A stretch of 64,000 nucleotides of DNA from Aquisphaera giovannonii (GCF_008087625.1 NZ_CP042997.1:7936001-8000000); one strand, 5' to 3'; positions 18,822 to 27,948 are shown, numbered from the stretch's first letter. Program-made: numbers and translations. The notes: generated by a model not told the origin, from the letters alone.

Positions 18822-18883
18822 GCGAGCGAGGCTCCCCAGGGATGAACGATCCTACCGGACGGGGACGGAGGAGATGCCGGGCC

Positions 18884-20251
18884 TCACGACCCGTGCGGGG
18901 CCGGCTGGTCGGAGCTGGTCACCTTGGTGCCCTCCGAGTCGCGGCGGGTGAGCACGGCGGGCTCGGTCTTGACCGGGAGCCCGGGGCGGATCAGCTGGAG
19001 GCCGTCAACGATCACCGAGGCCCCGCCATCGAGCCCCTTGGCGATCACCCGGAGGCCGTCGAACGACTGGCCCGCGACCACCCGGCGGACGGCCACCTTG
19101 CCGTCCTTGTCCACGACGTGGACGATCGTGCCGGTGTCCGATTCCACGACCGCCGGCGCCGGCACGACGACCGCGCCCTTGAGCTGGTCCACGGTCATGC
19201 GGACCTTGACGTACTCGCCCGGCAGGAGCTTGCCTCCGGGGTTCGGGATCCGGGCCTTGGCCAGGAAGGTCGAGGTCGTCTCGTCCACGTTGTTGTCGAT
19301 GAAGTAGCAGCGGCCGGGGTGCGGGTGCTCGATCGAGCCGGTGCGGCCGGGCCGCGAGAGCCGGACCTCCAGGCCCCCCTGGATCAGCTCGGTCGTGCGG
19401 TCGAGGTCGCGAGAGCTCAGGCGGAGGTCCACCCCCATCGGGTCGAGCTGCTGGATCGTGGCCAGGTCGGTGAACGCCCCGCCGCCGCCGGCGTCCGGCC
19501 CGACGAGGTTCCCCACCTTGACGCGGGCCTCGCCGATGCGGCCGTCGATCGGGGCGACCATCCGGCAATAGCCCAGGTTCAGCTCCGCGTCCCGGACGGC
19601 CGACTTCGCCGCGGAGACCTGGGCCTCGGCGGCGGCGATCCCCACGGCGTAATCCGCGTTGGCCTGGGCGAGATTCGCCCGGTCCGCCTCCACCTGCGAC
19701 TCCCACCGGCGTCGGTCCGCCTCCGACCTGTCCAGGTCCTCGATCGACCCCGCATTCCGGGCCACGAGGGCGGCGTTCCGCCTCTCCGTGATCCTCGCCA
19801 GGCCGAGCTGCGCCTGGTCGAGCTGGACCTGCGCCGCGGAGACCTCGCGGGCCTTCGACTCCCTCGCCTTCCGGAGCGCCGCCTGGGCCTCCGCCTGGCG
19901 GGACCTGGCCGATTCCAGGGCCACGCGATACGGCTCCTCATCGATCACGAGCAGGAGCTGGCCCTTCTTGACCGTGGCCCCTTCCTCGAAGTGACGCTCC
20001 GTCAGGAAGCCCCGCACCCGGGCCCGGATCGTCACCTGCTCGAGCGCCCGGGTCGTCCCGTTGGGCACGACCTGGATCGGCACGTCCATCACGCGGGACT
20101 CGACCACGCCCACCGTCGGCGACGGCGGCGCCGCGGGGGCGGCCGGCTTCTGGCATCCCGGGAGCACCGCCAGCGCCACGCCGACCACCCCGAGCCAGGC
20201 CTTCCCCACGAAACCCACGCCGACCCCGCGACCCAATGCCTCTGACTGCAT
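18884..20251 (-). CDS. RND efflux periplasmic adaptor lipoprotein
   Basis: A 455-residue membrane-fusion protein. A hydrophobic leader ends in a lipobox (LAVLPGC, Cys about residue 33), so it should be lipid-anchored like AcrA. Domains in order: half lipoyl domain (RARVRGFLTERHFEEGATVKKGQ), an Ala/Arg/Glu-rich coiled-coil hairpin (about residues 115-205), the second lipoyl half (MVAPIDGRIGEARVKVGNLVG), beta-barrel, and membrane-proximal domain. The hairpin is about 90 residues. It is the first gene of the operon adaptor, pump, Rrf2 regulator. The divergent upstream region is long (581 bp) and shared with the YTV gene. Confidence 0.92.
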   Translation of the reverse strand: MQSEALGRGVGVGFVGKAWLGVVGVALAVLPGCQKPAAPAAPPSPTVGVVESRVMDVPIQVVPNGTTRALEQVTIRARVRGFLTERHFEEGATVKKGQLLLVIDEEPYRVALESARSRQAEAQAALRKARESKAREVSAAQVQLDQAQLGLARITERRNAALVARNAGSIEDLDRSEADRRRWESQVEADRANLAQANADYAVGIAAAEAQVSAAKSAVRDAELNLGYCRMVAPIDGRIGEARVKVGNLVGPDAGGGGAFTDLATIQQLDPMGVDLRLSSRDLDRTTELIQGGLEVRLSRPGRTGSIEHPHPGRCYFIDNNVDETTSTFLAKARIPNPGGKLLPGEYVKVRMTVDQLKGAVVVPAPAVVESDTGTIVHVVDKDGKVAVRRVVAGQSFDGLRVIAKGLDGGASVIVDGLQLIRPGLPVKTEPAVLTRRDSEGTKVTSSDQPAPHGS

Positions 20252-20832
20252 GTCCAGGCCCCCTTCGATTGAATATCGCAGCGCGCACCGCGACCGACCC
20301 AGGCCTCGCCCGACGGATCGTTGCAGTTCTCATCCCACCGACGCGTGAAGGCCGCGTCATCCAGGCGTGAACGAGGGGCCATACCGATGCGGTTAGGCCA
20401 TCCCCGCAATCGAAACCATCATAGTTACGATTGGCCCCGAGTCAACCCTCGGAGGATGGGTCGGAGGATTTCGCGTGGTTGCGGAAGGCATGAAGGAGGG
20501 TCTGCGGGAACGACCGACATCTTGGCACCTCGGGATGCGACTCGGCAACCTGGCCAAGCTCTTCCGTGCGCAACAATGCTGGCAATTACGCCCGTCGCTC
20601 TCAATTTGGCGGCAGCATCGGCAAGCGTGGTTACTGACGTAGCATCTAGGAAAAGAATGCGGTTTGGCTAATTCGGGCTACTGGGAAATTTGGATAAACA
20701 CCTTGAAGGGACCGGGACCGGGGAGACGAACTCTATCTGTGAGTTGGCGGCCCCGTGTCCAGGGCGGAGCCCTTTGGATGCGTGGGTCGATGAGCGCCGA
20801 AGTTCGTCGGGAGTGTACTTGTGGAGCGTCCG
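20252..20832. other. Long divergent intergenic region, RND operon / YTV gene
   Basis: A 581-bp gap with noticeably lower GC than the surroundings, especially 20400-20720. It should contain the promoters of the RND operon (minus) and of the YTV gene (plus). I see no credible small gene and no clear hexamer pair. The AT-richness itself suggests either a strong promoter or a regulatory leader. Confidence 0.5.
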
Positions 20833-23100
20833 ATGTTGCGAAACGCATTCGCGGCGGCCGTCCTAGCCCTAGGACTGGGGCTGGTGGCCACCGCGTCCCC
20901 GGCCCGTGCGGCGAGCTATGCTGGTGGTGGCTCGCTGCGTTGTTGCCCGCCGACCCAGGACTGCGGCGGGCACGTGGAATATCAGCTCCAGCGCCAGACG
21001 GTCATGCAGAACGTGCAGGAGACCGTCTACGAGACCCAGCAGGTCCCCTGCGTCCGGACCGTCTGCGAGACGGTCATGCAGCCGAGGACGATAACCACGA
21101 CCCGGAACGTGGTGCAGCAGCACGTCCGTGAGGAGGCCTACACGGTGAACCGGCCGGTCTACCGGACGGTGAACCGCGAGGTCCAGTACACGGTGCAGCG
21201 GCCCGTCACGCGGACCATCTGGAAGGACGTCGCGTATACCGTCTACAAGCCGGTGCGCGAGACCCACTACGAGACGAAGGCCTACACGGTACAGCGGCCC
21301 GTCCGCGAGACGTCGCTGCGGACGCAGGTCTACAACGTCTCCAGGCCGGTCCGCGAGACCTCCTTCAAGGACGTCACCTACACGGTCTGCCGCCCCGTCC
21401 ACGAGACCGTGATGCGCACGGTCAGCCAGACGGTCTGCCGGCCGGTGCAGGAGACCTCCTACAAAACCGTCTGCTACACGGTCCAGCGCCCCGTGCAGAA
21501 GACCTGCTACCGGACCGTGCCCTACACGGTGCAGGTCCCGGTGCAGACCACGGTCCTCCAGAGCCAGCCGACCACGGTGATGGTCCCGGTCCGCCAGACG
21601 GCGTACAAGACCGTCCCCTACACGGTCTGCCGCCCGGTCAGCGAGACCGTCATGAAGGAGTGCCGCTACACCGTCCGCGTGCCGGTCCAGCGCACCGAGA
21701 TGAAGACGTGCTCGTACACGGTCTGCCGCCCGGTGCGCGAGACCGTGATGAAGGAGTGCCGCTACACGGTCTGCAGGCCGGTCCAGACGACGACCATGAA
21801 GACGGTCTGCAAGACGGTCTGCCAGACCGTCCAGGAGACCGCCTACAAGGACGTCTGCGAGACCGTCTGCGTGCCCAAGACCGTCTGCAAGCAGGTCACC
21901 CGCGAGTGCGGCCGCTGGGTCGAGCAGGCCTACACGGTGCCGGGCAAGACGGTCTGCGTCAACGGCTGCCTCGTCCAGTGCCCGCCCACCACGTGCGTGA
22001 AGAAGGTCTGGTGCCCCCAGACCGTCGTCGAGAACGTGGCCGAGACGGTCTACGAGAAGCAGCAGATCCGCAAGCAGGTCCCGGTCACCGTCTGCAAGCA
22101 GGTCCCCACGACGGTCACCGAGCAGGTGCCGGTCACGACCTGCACGATGGTCGCCGAGGAGGTCGTGAAGCAGGTCCCTGTCACGGTCTGCAAGACGGTC
22201 CAGGAGACGGTCTCCAAGCAGGTCCCGTACACGGTCTGCGAGTACGTCCCGCAGGAGGTCGTGAAGCAGGTGCCGGTGACCGTCTGCCGGATGGTCCAGG
22301 AGACCTGCACCAAGACCGTCCCCTACACGGTCTGCACGACCGAGGCCCGCACGGTCAACCGCTGCGTGCCCGTCAGCGTGACCAAGATGTGCGCCAAGAC
22401 CGCGTACCGCCAGGACCCCTACACCGTCACGACCTACGTGCCGGAGACGCAGACCAAGCAGGTCCCCTGCACGGTCACCCGCGCGGTCAAGGAGGTCCAG
22501 TACCGGCAGGTCCCCTGCACCGTCACCCGCATGGTGCCCCAGACCTGCGTGAAGCGCGTGCCGGTCACGGTCTGCCGGATGGTGACCGAGCAGTGCGTGA
22601 AGCAGATCCCGGTGACGACCTGCCGCATGGTCAGCGAGACGAGGACCTGCCAGGTCCCCGTCACCACCTGCCGCACCGTCGCCGAGCCCTGCGTCAAGAA
22701 GGTCTGCCAGACCGTCTGCGAGACGGTGACCCAGACCTGCACGAAGATCGTCCCGCAGACCGTCTGCGAGATGCAGGCCGTGCAGTGCGTCCGCAAGGTG
22801 CCCTACACCACCTGCCAGCAGGTCGTCGAGTCGCAGGTCGTCCACTGCCCGGTGACCGTGCCGAAGCAGGTCACCGAGATGAAGTCGGTCTGCGTCCCGA
22901 AGACCGTCTGCAAGCAGGTCCCGGTCGAGGTCTGCGTGAAGGTCCCCGTCGTCGTCCACTGCGAGCCGGCGGTCCTGCCCTCGTCGCAGAGCGTCCTGGC
23001 CACCGCCCAGTCGGTGCCGCTGACCACGGTCCCCCCGTGCGACCCGTGCGACGCCAAGCACCCGCTGTTCGCCCGGAAGCTGGGCTTCCTGCACCACTGA
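20833..23100 (+). CDS. Secreted YTV-repeat protein (planctomycete cell-surface type)
   Basis: A 755-residue exported protein with a signal peptide (cleavage near ASPARAA, residue 27). A short Cys-rich head (LRCCPPTQDC) follows. Almost all the rest is tandem repeats of exactly 16 residues: about 15 copies of a TVCRPVRETxxKxxxY type (residues 104-343) and, after a Cys-rich linker, 16 copies of a KQVPVTVCRMVxETxx type (residues 414-669). The name YTV comes from the recurrent Tyr-Thr-Val. The family is known from planctomycetes, where large members are associated with the cell wall. Cys recurs at fixed repeat positions, so a disulphide-linked fibrous structure is plausible. ATG 20833 follows GGAG at 6 bases. 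The gene stands alone and ends at a strong terminator. Confidence 0.9.
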   Translation: MLRNAFAAAVLALGLGLVATASPARAASYAGGGSLRCCPPTQDCGGHVEYQLQRQTVMQNVQETVYETQQVPCVRTVCETVMQPRTITTTRNVVQQHVREEAYTVNRPVYRTVNREVQYTVQRPVTRTIWKDVAYTVYKPVRETHYETKAYTVQRPVRETSLRTQVYNVSRPVRETSFKDVTYTVCRPVHETVMRTVSQTVCRPVQETSYKTVCYTVQRPVQKTCYRTVPYTVQVPVQTTVLQSQPTTVMVPVRQTAYKTVPYTVCRPVSETVMKECRYTVRVPVQRTEMKTCSYTVCRPVRETVMKECRYTVCRPVQTTTMKTVCKTVCQTVQETAYKDVCETVCVPKTVCKQVTRECGRWVEQAYTVPGKTVCVNGCLVQCPPTTCVKKVWCPQTVVENVAETVYEKQQIRKQVPVTVCKQVPTTVTEQVPVTTCTMVAEEVVKQVPVTVCKTVQETVSKQVPYTVCEYVPQEVVKQVPVTVCRMVQETCTKTVPYTVCTTEARTVNRCVPVSVTKMCAKTAYRQDPYTVTTYVPETQTKQVPCTVTRAVKEVQYRQVPCTVTRMVPQTCVKRVPVTVCRMVTEQCVKQIPVTTCRMVSETRTCQVPVTTCRTVAEPCVKKVCQTVCETVTQTCTKIVPQTVCEMQAVQCVRKVPYTTCQQVVESQVVHCPVTVPKQVTEMKSVCVPKTVCKQVPVEVCVKVPVVVHCEPAVLPSSQSVLATAQSVPLTTVPPCDPCDAKHPLFARKLGFLHH
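21142..21861 (+). repeat. YTV array 1: fifteen 48-bp coding repeats
   Basis: Fifteen tandem 48-bp units, each encoding 16 residues on the pattern T-V-x-[RK]-P-V-x-x-T-x-x-x-x-x-x-Y. The reading frame and period never slip. A sixteenth, decayed unit follows. Confidence 0.85.
22072..22839 (+). repeat. YTV array 2: sixteen 48-bp coding repeats
   Basis: Sixteen tandem 48-bp units on the pattern K-Q-V-P-[VYC]-T-V-[CT]-x-x-V-x-E-x-x-x. The period matches array 1, but the consensus and cysteine position differ. Most units place Cys or Thr at position 8. Confidence 0.85.
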
Positions 23101-23160
23101 GAATTGCCGTCCCTCCAACTCCGTGATCGGGGACAGACTTCGGCGCCCCCGTAACGGCAG

Positions 23161-23195
23161 ACGCCCTCCGGAAGACCACTTCCGGGGGGCGTTTG
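23161..23195. terminator. Rho-independent terminator of the YTV gene
   Basis: A 13-bp stem with one G-T wobble (23162-23174 with 23179-23191), loop ACCA, then GTTTGTCATTT. It lies 60 bp after the YTV stop and ends at the stop codon of the convergent membrane-protein gene, so it may serve both strands. Confidence 0.85.
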
Positions 23196-23672
23196 TCATT
23201 TCGAAGGTCGAGGGAGATTTGGACCACCCGCGGACGGCCGTGCCTGAATTTCACGCGGCCTGGATTCGACAGGCGACCACGAACGATGGATATAGCGCCC
23301 CGACAGCCTCGCCGTCGTGACAGCCACCAACCCCAGGACAATCGCCTCGGCCAGGCGGCCGGGATCCAGCCGTGGTTGGTCCCGGATCAGCCCAGCCACG
23401 ACATTTGCGACGACGACGGACACCACGGCCGTCACCAGACCCAGGAGCACGATCGTGAAGGCGACGACGAGCGAGTCGAAGTAGATCAACCGCCGGCCCC
23501 AGGGGGTGCCACGCAAACCTTCAATCCTGGCGCCGATCGCTATGCATCGGGCCCAGCCCAGCGTGAGCGTCACCGCGATGACGATCCCGATCCAAGGATG
23601 CAGCCGCAGGACCGCCATGGAGACCGCTGCAGACGCCACGAGTGTGGCCAGGTCCGCAACTCGAATCCTCAT
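23196..23672 (-). CDS. Small integral membrane protein, unknown
   Basis: A 158-residue protein with three or four predicted membrane segments (about residues 7-23, 26-44, 62-88 and 104-118 by hydrophobicity). Its C-terminus is hydrophilic and Arg/Pro-rich. I chose the ATG at 23672 because GGAGG lies 8 bases upstream; the ATG at 23687 would place that GGAGG inside the gene. I do not recognise the family. It is divergent from the HEAT-repeat gene and convergent with the YTV gene. Confidence 0.6.
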   Translation of the reverse strand: MRIRVADLATLVASAAVSMAVLRLHPWIGIVIAVTLTLGWARCIAIGARIEGLRGTPWGRRLIYFDSLVVAFTIVLLGLVTAVVSVVVANVVAGLIRDQPRLDPGRLAEAIVLGLVAVTTARLSGRYIHRSWSPVESRPREIQARPSAGGPNLPRPSK

Positions 23673-23798
23673 GTCGACGGCCTCCATGCAAGTAAACCGG
23701 CAACGCAGCCATGAGCACGTAAGAATGCGCCGAATGTCGGACGATGCGTGTTATCATCGCCGCGCTGGGACGAAATCACAACCGCCGGAGGCTACCCC

Positions 23799-24776
23799 AT
23801 GGCCAAGCGCCCCTCCCTGGATGACCGCCTCGCCGAGCTCCGCCGGCTGCGTGATCGTGACCCGTCGCCTGAGCTGACGGAGGAGTTGAGGAAGGCCATC
23901 GGCGACCGCTCCAACCTGATCGCGGCGACGGCGGCGGACATCGCCGGCGAGCGCACGATCACGGAGCTCGCCAACGCCCTGGAGGCCGCTTTCACCCGCT
24001 TCATGGCCGACCCGCTGAAGAACGACAAGCTCTGCCGGGCGAAGATTGCCATCGTCAAGGCCCTGGACCGCATGGAGCACGGCGCCGAGGACGTCTTCCT
24101 GGCCGCCGCGAAACACATCCAGCGCGAGCCCGTCTGGGGCGGGACCGAGGACACGGCCGCGCCGCTGCGGGCCGCGGCGATCCTCGCCCTCACGCGGACG
24201 AACGCCATCGGGCTGATGACGATTCTCGTCGAGTCGCTCGTCGATCCCGAGAAGGACGTCCGCGCCGCGGCCGCCCAGGCCCTCGGGGCGGTCGGCTCGG
24301 AGGCGGCAACACTCCTGCTCCGGCTCAAGATCCGGGTGGGCGACGGGGAGCCCGAGGTACTCTCGGAGTGCTTCTCCGGAATCCTCGCGTGCGACCCCGC
24401 CGCCGGCCCGGACATCGTCCGCGAGTACCTCGCTTCGGGCCACATGCCCACACTCGAGGCCGCGGCGCTGGCCCTCGGCCGCTCCCGCCTGCCCGGGGCC
24501 TACGAGGCCCTCCGCGAACGCTGGCAACAGCCGATCTTGCCGCTCCCGGTCAAGGAGACGCTGCTCCTGGCCTTGGGCATGCTCCGGCTCCCCGTGGCGA
24601 CCGACTTCCTCCTCGACGTCGTCGCCGACGAGCCAGTCCCCGTCGCCCTGGGGGCGCTCACGGGCCTGCACATCCAGGCCCACGACCCGCGGCTGCGGTC
24701 GAGGATCGAGGAGGTGGTCGCCCGTCGCAAGGCGCCGGAACTCCTCGCGCGATTCGCCCGCGATTTCTCGGCATGA
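23799..24776 (+). CDS. HEAT-repeat protein
   Basis: A 325-residue soluble protein of helical repeats. Hydrophobic and charged residues alternate in the HEAT/PBS-lyase manner, clearest at DPEKDVRAAAAQALGAVGSE (about residues 150-170). An Arg/Asp-rich N-terminal helix (LDDRLAELRRLRDRD) precedes the repeats. ATG 23799 follows GGAGG. Such scaffolds mediate protein-protein contacts; no catalytic motif is visible. It is a single gene, convergent with the glycosidase pair. Confidence 0.75.
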   Translation: MAKRPSLDDRLAELRRLRDRDPSPELTEELRKAIGDRSNLIAATAADIAGERTITELANALEAAFTRFMADPLKNDKLCRAKIAIVKALDRMEHGAEDVFLAAAKHIQREPVWGGTEDTAAPLRAAAILALTRTNAIGLMTILVESLVDPEKDVRAAAAQALGAVGSEAATLLLRLKIRVGDGEPEVLSECFSGILACDPAAGPDIVREYLASGHMPTLEAAALALGRSRLPGAYEALRERWQQPILPLPVKETLLLALGMLRLPVATDFLLDVVADEPVPVALGALTGLHIQAHDPRLRSRIEEVVARRKAPELLARFARDFSA

Positions 24777-24790
24777 GCCGACCGGGCTCA
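24774..24790. terminator. Small hairpin that contains both convergent stop codons
   Basis: A 6-bp stem (TGAGCC at 24774-24779 with GGCTCA at 24785-24790). The left arm begins with the stop codon of the HEAT gene, and the right arm read on the minus strand begins with the stop of the GH39 gene. The genes are only 11 bp apart. A weak terminator at best. Confidence 0.35.
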
Positions 24791-26221
24791 GCGACCCATC
24801 GGGGCGATGGTCATCCACGCGATCGAGGACGCCGGCAGTTCGAGCGTGATCGAGCCCTTGTCCAGGCGGACGGGGGCCGAAGGCGCATCGAAGTCGTGCG
24901 AGGAGTCGAGCATGCGGACGACGGCCCCGGCGCGATCGCCCCAGGCGAGGCCGTCGACGCGCAGGGCGGCCGGCGTGCCCCGGGCGTCGAGGTTGGCCAC
25001 GAGGACGACGATCTCGTCGCGGTCCTCCCGCGACGACGCGGCGATCGCGACGTGCGAGGGCACGCCGCCCGAGCAGGCGAGCCGGCTGGGATGGCGGATC
25101 AACTCCCGGAAGGCACGGTAGGCGCGGTGCGTCTTCTTCGGGACCGCATGGAGCGTGTACAGGCCGAACGGATTCGTGTCGCCGGCGTAGTAATGGGCCG
25201 TGTCGATCGGGGCGTCCTGCATCGCGAGCAGCGAGGCCAGCGCAAACGTCGCCCCCTCGGCTCCGCCGATCCGGTCGAAGAACCGCTCGCGCGCGAGCCC
25301 CTGCCCCGAGGGCTGGAACTCCGCCCAGCGGCCGTCCGGCAGGTAGTTCCACTCCGTCAAAGAGATCGACGTCCGGGCGAATCCCAATCGGTCGAGCATG
25401 TCGCGGATCGCTCGCGCCATCGCGCCGAAGGCTTCGGGATCGGGCGTGTAGAGGTGCCACGAGAAGAAGTCGAGCGGGGCCTCGCGCCGGCGGCATTCCT
25501 CGAGGAAACGCCGGACGAAGGGCGTCGGCACGAAGCGGCCCCCCTGGAGCGTGCCGACATTCCCGACCGCCGGGCCGCCGACGCGGAGCGAGGGAAACTC
25601 GCGGCGGATGGCCCTGGCCGTCGTCGCGTACAGGCGGAAGTAGTCCTCGTCGGAGCCCGTCCACTGATTCGGCCGGTTGTCGGGCTCGTTCCAGATTTCC
25701 CAGTCGTCGATCGCCAGGTGCGTGCCGCCCGCCCAGCCGTCGTTGACGTGCCGGATCACGCCGAGGCAAGCCGCCGCCCACCTCTCGGGGTCCGCGGGCG
25801 GATGGACGTGGACCTTCCGGGGGTGATGCTCGATGCTCTCGCCCAGCCGGTAGACGACCCGAGCACCCGTCGCGCGAACCGCCTTGAGATATTCGTCCGT
25901 GGCCGCGAAGTCGTAGGCCTGCGGCCGGGACGGGTCCGCCGTCGCGTCCGGGAAGACCACGTGCATGTCCACGACGTCCGGCGTGGGCCAGTGGGTATCG
26001 TGGAGCCGCACCGAGGGGATGCCCAGCTCGCGATAGCCGCCCGAAAGGTCCACCGTGCCGCCGACGTCGATCGGCCCGTTGTTCACGCCGTGGATCGCCC
26101 GGAACGGCCTCTCCACGCGCGAGGCGTCGACGACCAGGCGGACCGGCTCCGCCCCGTTCGCCGTCCCGAGCGTCAGCGCCGCGAGGGCGAGCCACGGGCT
26201 GTACCGAGCCGCCCGGATCAA
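24788..26221 (-). CDS. Secreted glycoside hydrolase, GH39-like
   Basis: A 477-residue (beta/alpha)8 glycosidase resembling GH39 beta-xylosidases and iduronidases. A signal peptide ends near TANGAE (residue 24). The proposed acid/base Glu179 is in IWNEPDN and the proposed nucleophile Glu290 in LTEWNY, both at clan GH-A positions. A beta-sandwich-like C-terminal part follows. The start is TTG at 26221, whose bases overlap the TGA of the preceding GH16 gene (TTGA). The first residues (MIRAARYSPWLALAALTLG) make a good signal peptide, so coupling to GH16 is likely. Substrate unknown; GH30 or GH5-like families are alternatives. Confidence 0.78.
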   Translation of the reverse strand: MIRAARYSPWLALAALTLGTANGAEPVRLVVDASRVERPFRAIHGVNNGPIDVGGTVDLSGGYRELGIPSVRLHDTHWPTPDVVDMHVVFPDATADPSRPQAYDFAATDEYLKAVRATGARVVYRLGESIEHHPRKVHVHPPADPERWAAACLGVIRHVNDGWAGGTHLAIDDWEIWNEPDNRPNQWTGSDEDYFRLYATTARAIRREFPSLRVGGPAVGNVGTLQGGRFVPTPFVRRFLEECRRREAPLDFFSWHLYTPDPEAFGAMARAIRDMLDRLGFARTSISLTEWNYLPDGRWAEFQPSGQGLARERFFDRIGGAEGATFALASLLAMQDAPIDTAHYYAGDTNPFGLYTLHAVPKKTHRAYRAFRELIRHPSRLACSGGVPSHVAIAASSREDRDEIVVLVANLDARGTPAALRVDGLAWGDRAGAVVRMLDSSHDFDAPSAPVRLDKGSITLELPASSIAWMTIAPMGR

Positions 26222-27948
26222 CGTCCGTAAACCCTTATGTAGTCAATATACATATCGGCGATCCCGTGATACCGCGACAGGTCCACCGGCCAGCCGCCAC
26301 CGGTGGCCAGGTTGATCATGAAGAAGTGGGGGTTCGCCCTGCTCACCGGGAACGTCGGATGCCGGCCGACCTCGACGTCGTCGCAGTAGTAAACCGTGTC
26401 CACCTCGGTGATCTTGCAGCCGTAGGTGTGGAAGGCCTCGAACCAGGCCGACGGGATGCCGAACTTCCCCATCTTGATGGGGTTGCGGAGCCCCTCGAAG
26501 GCCTTCTTCTCCATGGCCTTGCCCTCCTCGCCCTGGTTCCAGCAGTGGGGCGTGACCATGTAGGAGTCGAAGGCATTGGGGGAGCCGTGCCCCTCGCCGC
26601 CGTAGGCCTCGATGATGTCCAGCTCGTCCACGGGGGCCTTGTCCCCCTTCGCCTTGAAGTCGGTCATGTAGTCGGTCATCAGCCAGAAGCCCGGCCAGGT
26701 GCCGACGGCGTTGGGGCCGAAGAGCCTCGCCTCGAAGTAGCAAGGGACGCGGGCCTTGATCCCGCTTCCGTCGTTCTTGATCGAGGAGAGCAGGCCCGAG
26801 GCGTGCGTGCGGTCGTCGGCGCGGATCCTCAGGTAGCCGTCCACCTGGCGGAATGGGTTCTTCGGCGAATGGAAATCGGAGAAGGTGTGGACGCTGAAGT
26901 CCTGGTATCCGTTGGGCGGCTTGTGGTCGTAGTACGTCGCCTTCGGGTCAGTGCCCGAGACGGAAAGCTCGCCGTGGAAGTCGTCGGCGAAGATCAGGCG
27001 GAGGCCCTCCGCCGCCGGGGGCGGGCCCGAGGGTATGCCTTCGCGCCAGGAGATGCCGCCTCGGTTGTACAGTTGCAGATAGCAGTTGTCTTTCAGGCCG
27101 CCCGCCTCGCCGCGGATCCGTACGGTGATCGGCCCGTGCGGGTACCGGTCGGCCGGGAACAGGAATGAGCCGCCGCCCTTGGCGTCCAACGCGACCGTTG
27201 CCACGGCGGAATCCTCGCCGTGGCCCGCGCCGGCCTGCCAGCACTTCACCATCAGCGTTTCGAATCCCGGAGCGGAGACGACGACCTTCGTGTCCCCCTT
27301 CACGTCGGAGCCGTATTCCGGCGAGACGACGTCCACCCGGGCGCCGAGCGTCTCCGCGGCGCCCTTGTCGGATTCCACGCTCATCGCGTCGAAGCGGATG
27401 GTCCCCTCGGCGGCCCTCAGCTTTTCGCCGTACTTCGGCTGTCCGACGGTGAAGGTGATCCCGGTGATCGGGTAGTCGAGCTTGCCGTCCTTGTCGCCGC
27501 CCCAGGTCTCGTGGCCCTCGTCGATGGGGACCACGACCTCCCTCCAGCCGCGGGGGTCGAGCGTCCCCCCCTGCCCCGTGTTCCGGCTAAACTGGTGCGT
27601 CTCGCCGCGGGCGTCGGTGATCTGGACCCCGTACGAGCAGCCCGAGCCGTCGCCGTGCACCCAGTAGCGGAGGCGGTGGATCGGCGCCAGGATCTTCACC
27701 GCGATCGGAACTCCCAGGTACTGGAAGTTTCCCGTCGCGACGAACCGGTATCGCAGTTCCAGGCACGACTTCCCCTGGTGCGGCCCCTCGCCGGTCAGCC
27801 GCACCGAGGCGTTGTCGTCGGGGATGTTGACCACCCAGACCGAGCGGGAAACGCGCGGATCATCGAAGTCCTCGACGACGATGGGTTGCCGGTCCGCGGC
27901 CCGCGCAACGCCGCAGGCCGCGAACAGCATCAGGAGCGTCCGGCGCAT
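26218..27948 (-). CDS. Secreted GH16-family glycosidase with N-terminal jelly-roll domain
   Basis: A 576-residue secreted protein. After a short signal peptide (cleavage near VARAAD, residue 18) a carbohydrate-binding-like beta-sandwich covers about residues 22-200. A linker domain follows, then a C-terminal GH16 fold from about residue 315. The catalytic signature DELDIIEAYGG supplies Glu442 (nucleophile), Asp444 and Glu447 (acid/base). GH16 enzymes cleave beta-1,3 and/or beta-1,4 glucans and galactans such as laminarin, lichenan, agar or carrageenan. It is coupled to the downstream GH39 gene, so the pair probably degrades one polysaccharide together. rdgB lies upstream on the same strand, 124 bp away. 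Confidence 0.88.
   Translation of the reverse strand: MRRTLLMLFAACGVARAADRQPIVVEDFDDPRVSRSVWVVNIPDDNASVRLTGEGPHQGKSCLELRYRFVATGNFQYLGVPIAVKILAPIHRLRYWVHGDGSGCSYGVQITDARGETHQFSRNTGQGGTLDPRGWREVVVPIDEGHETWGGDKDGKLDYPITGITFTVGQPKYGEKLRAAEGTIRFDAMSVESDKGAAETLGARVDVVSPEYGSDVKGDTKVVVSAPGFETLMVKCWQAGAGHGEDSAVATVALDAKGGGSFLFPADRYPHGPITVRIRGEAGGLKDNCYLQLYNRGGISWREGIPSGPPPAAEGLRLIFADDFHGELSVSGTDPKATYYDHKPPNGYQDFSVHTFSDFHSPKNPFRQVDGYLRIRADDRTHASGLLSSIKNDGSGIKARVPCYFEARLFGPNAVGTWPGFWLMTDYMTDFKAKGDKAPVDELDIIEAYGGEGHGSPNAFDSYMVTPHCWNQGEEGKAMEKKAFEGLRNPIKMGKFGIPSAWFEAFHTYGCKITEVDTVYYCDDVEVGRHPTFPVSRANPHFFMINLATGGGWPVDLSRYHGIADMYIDYIRVYGR

Noticed and set aside
21142-22839. Regular repeats that could be mistaken for a CRISPR array
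   Set aside because: The 48-bp units are coding, contiguous without spacers, vary by codon, and lie within one long reading frame.
20869-23199. 776-codon open frame antisense to the YTV gene
   Set aside because: Its repeats only mirror the YTV repeats; the product is Asp/His/Leu/Arg-rich with no signal peptide or domain.
24368-26230. Long open frame on the plus strand, antisense to the GH39 gene
   Set aside because: The product is Arg/Pro/Gly-rich without any domain; it is the mirror of a GC-rich real gene with intact catalytic residues.
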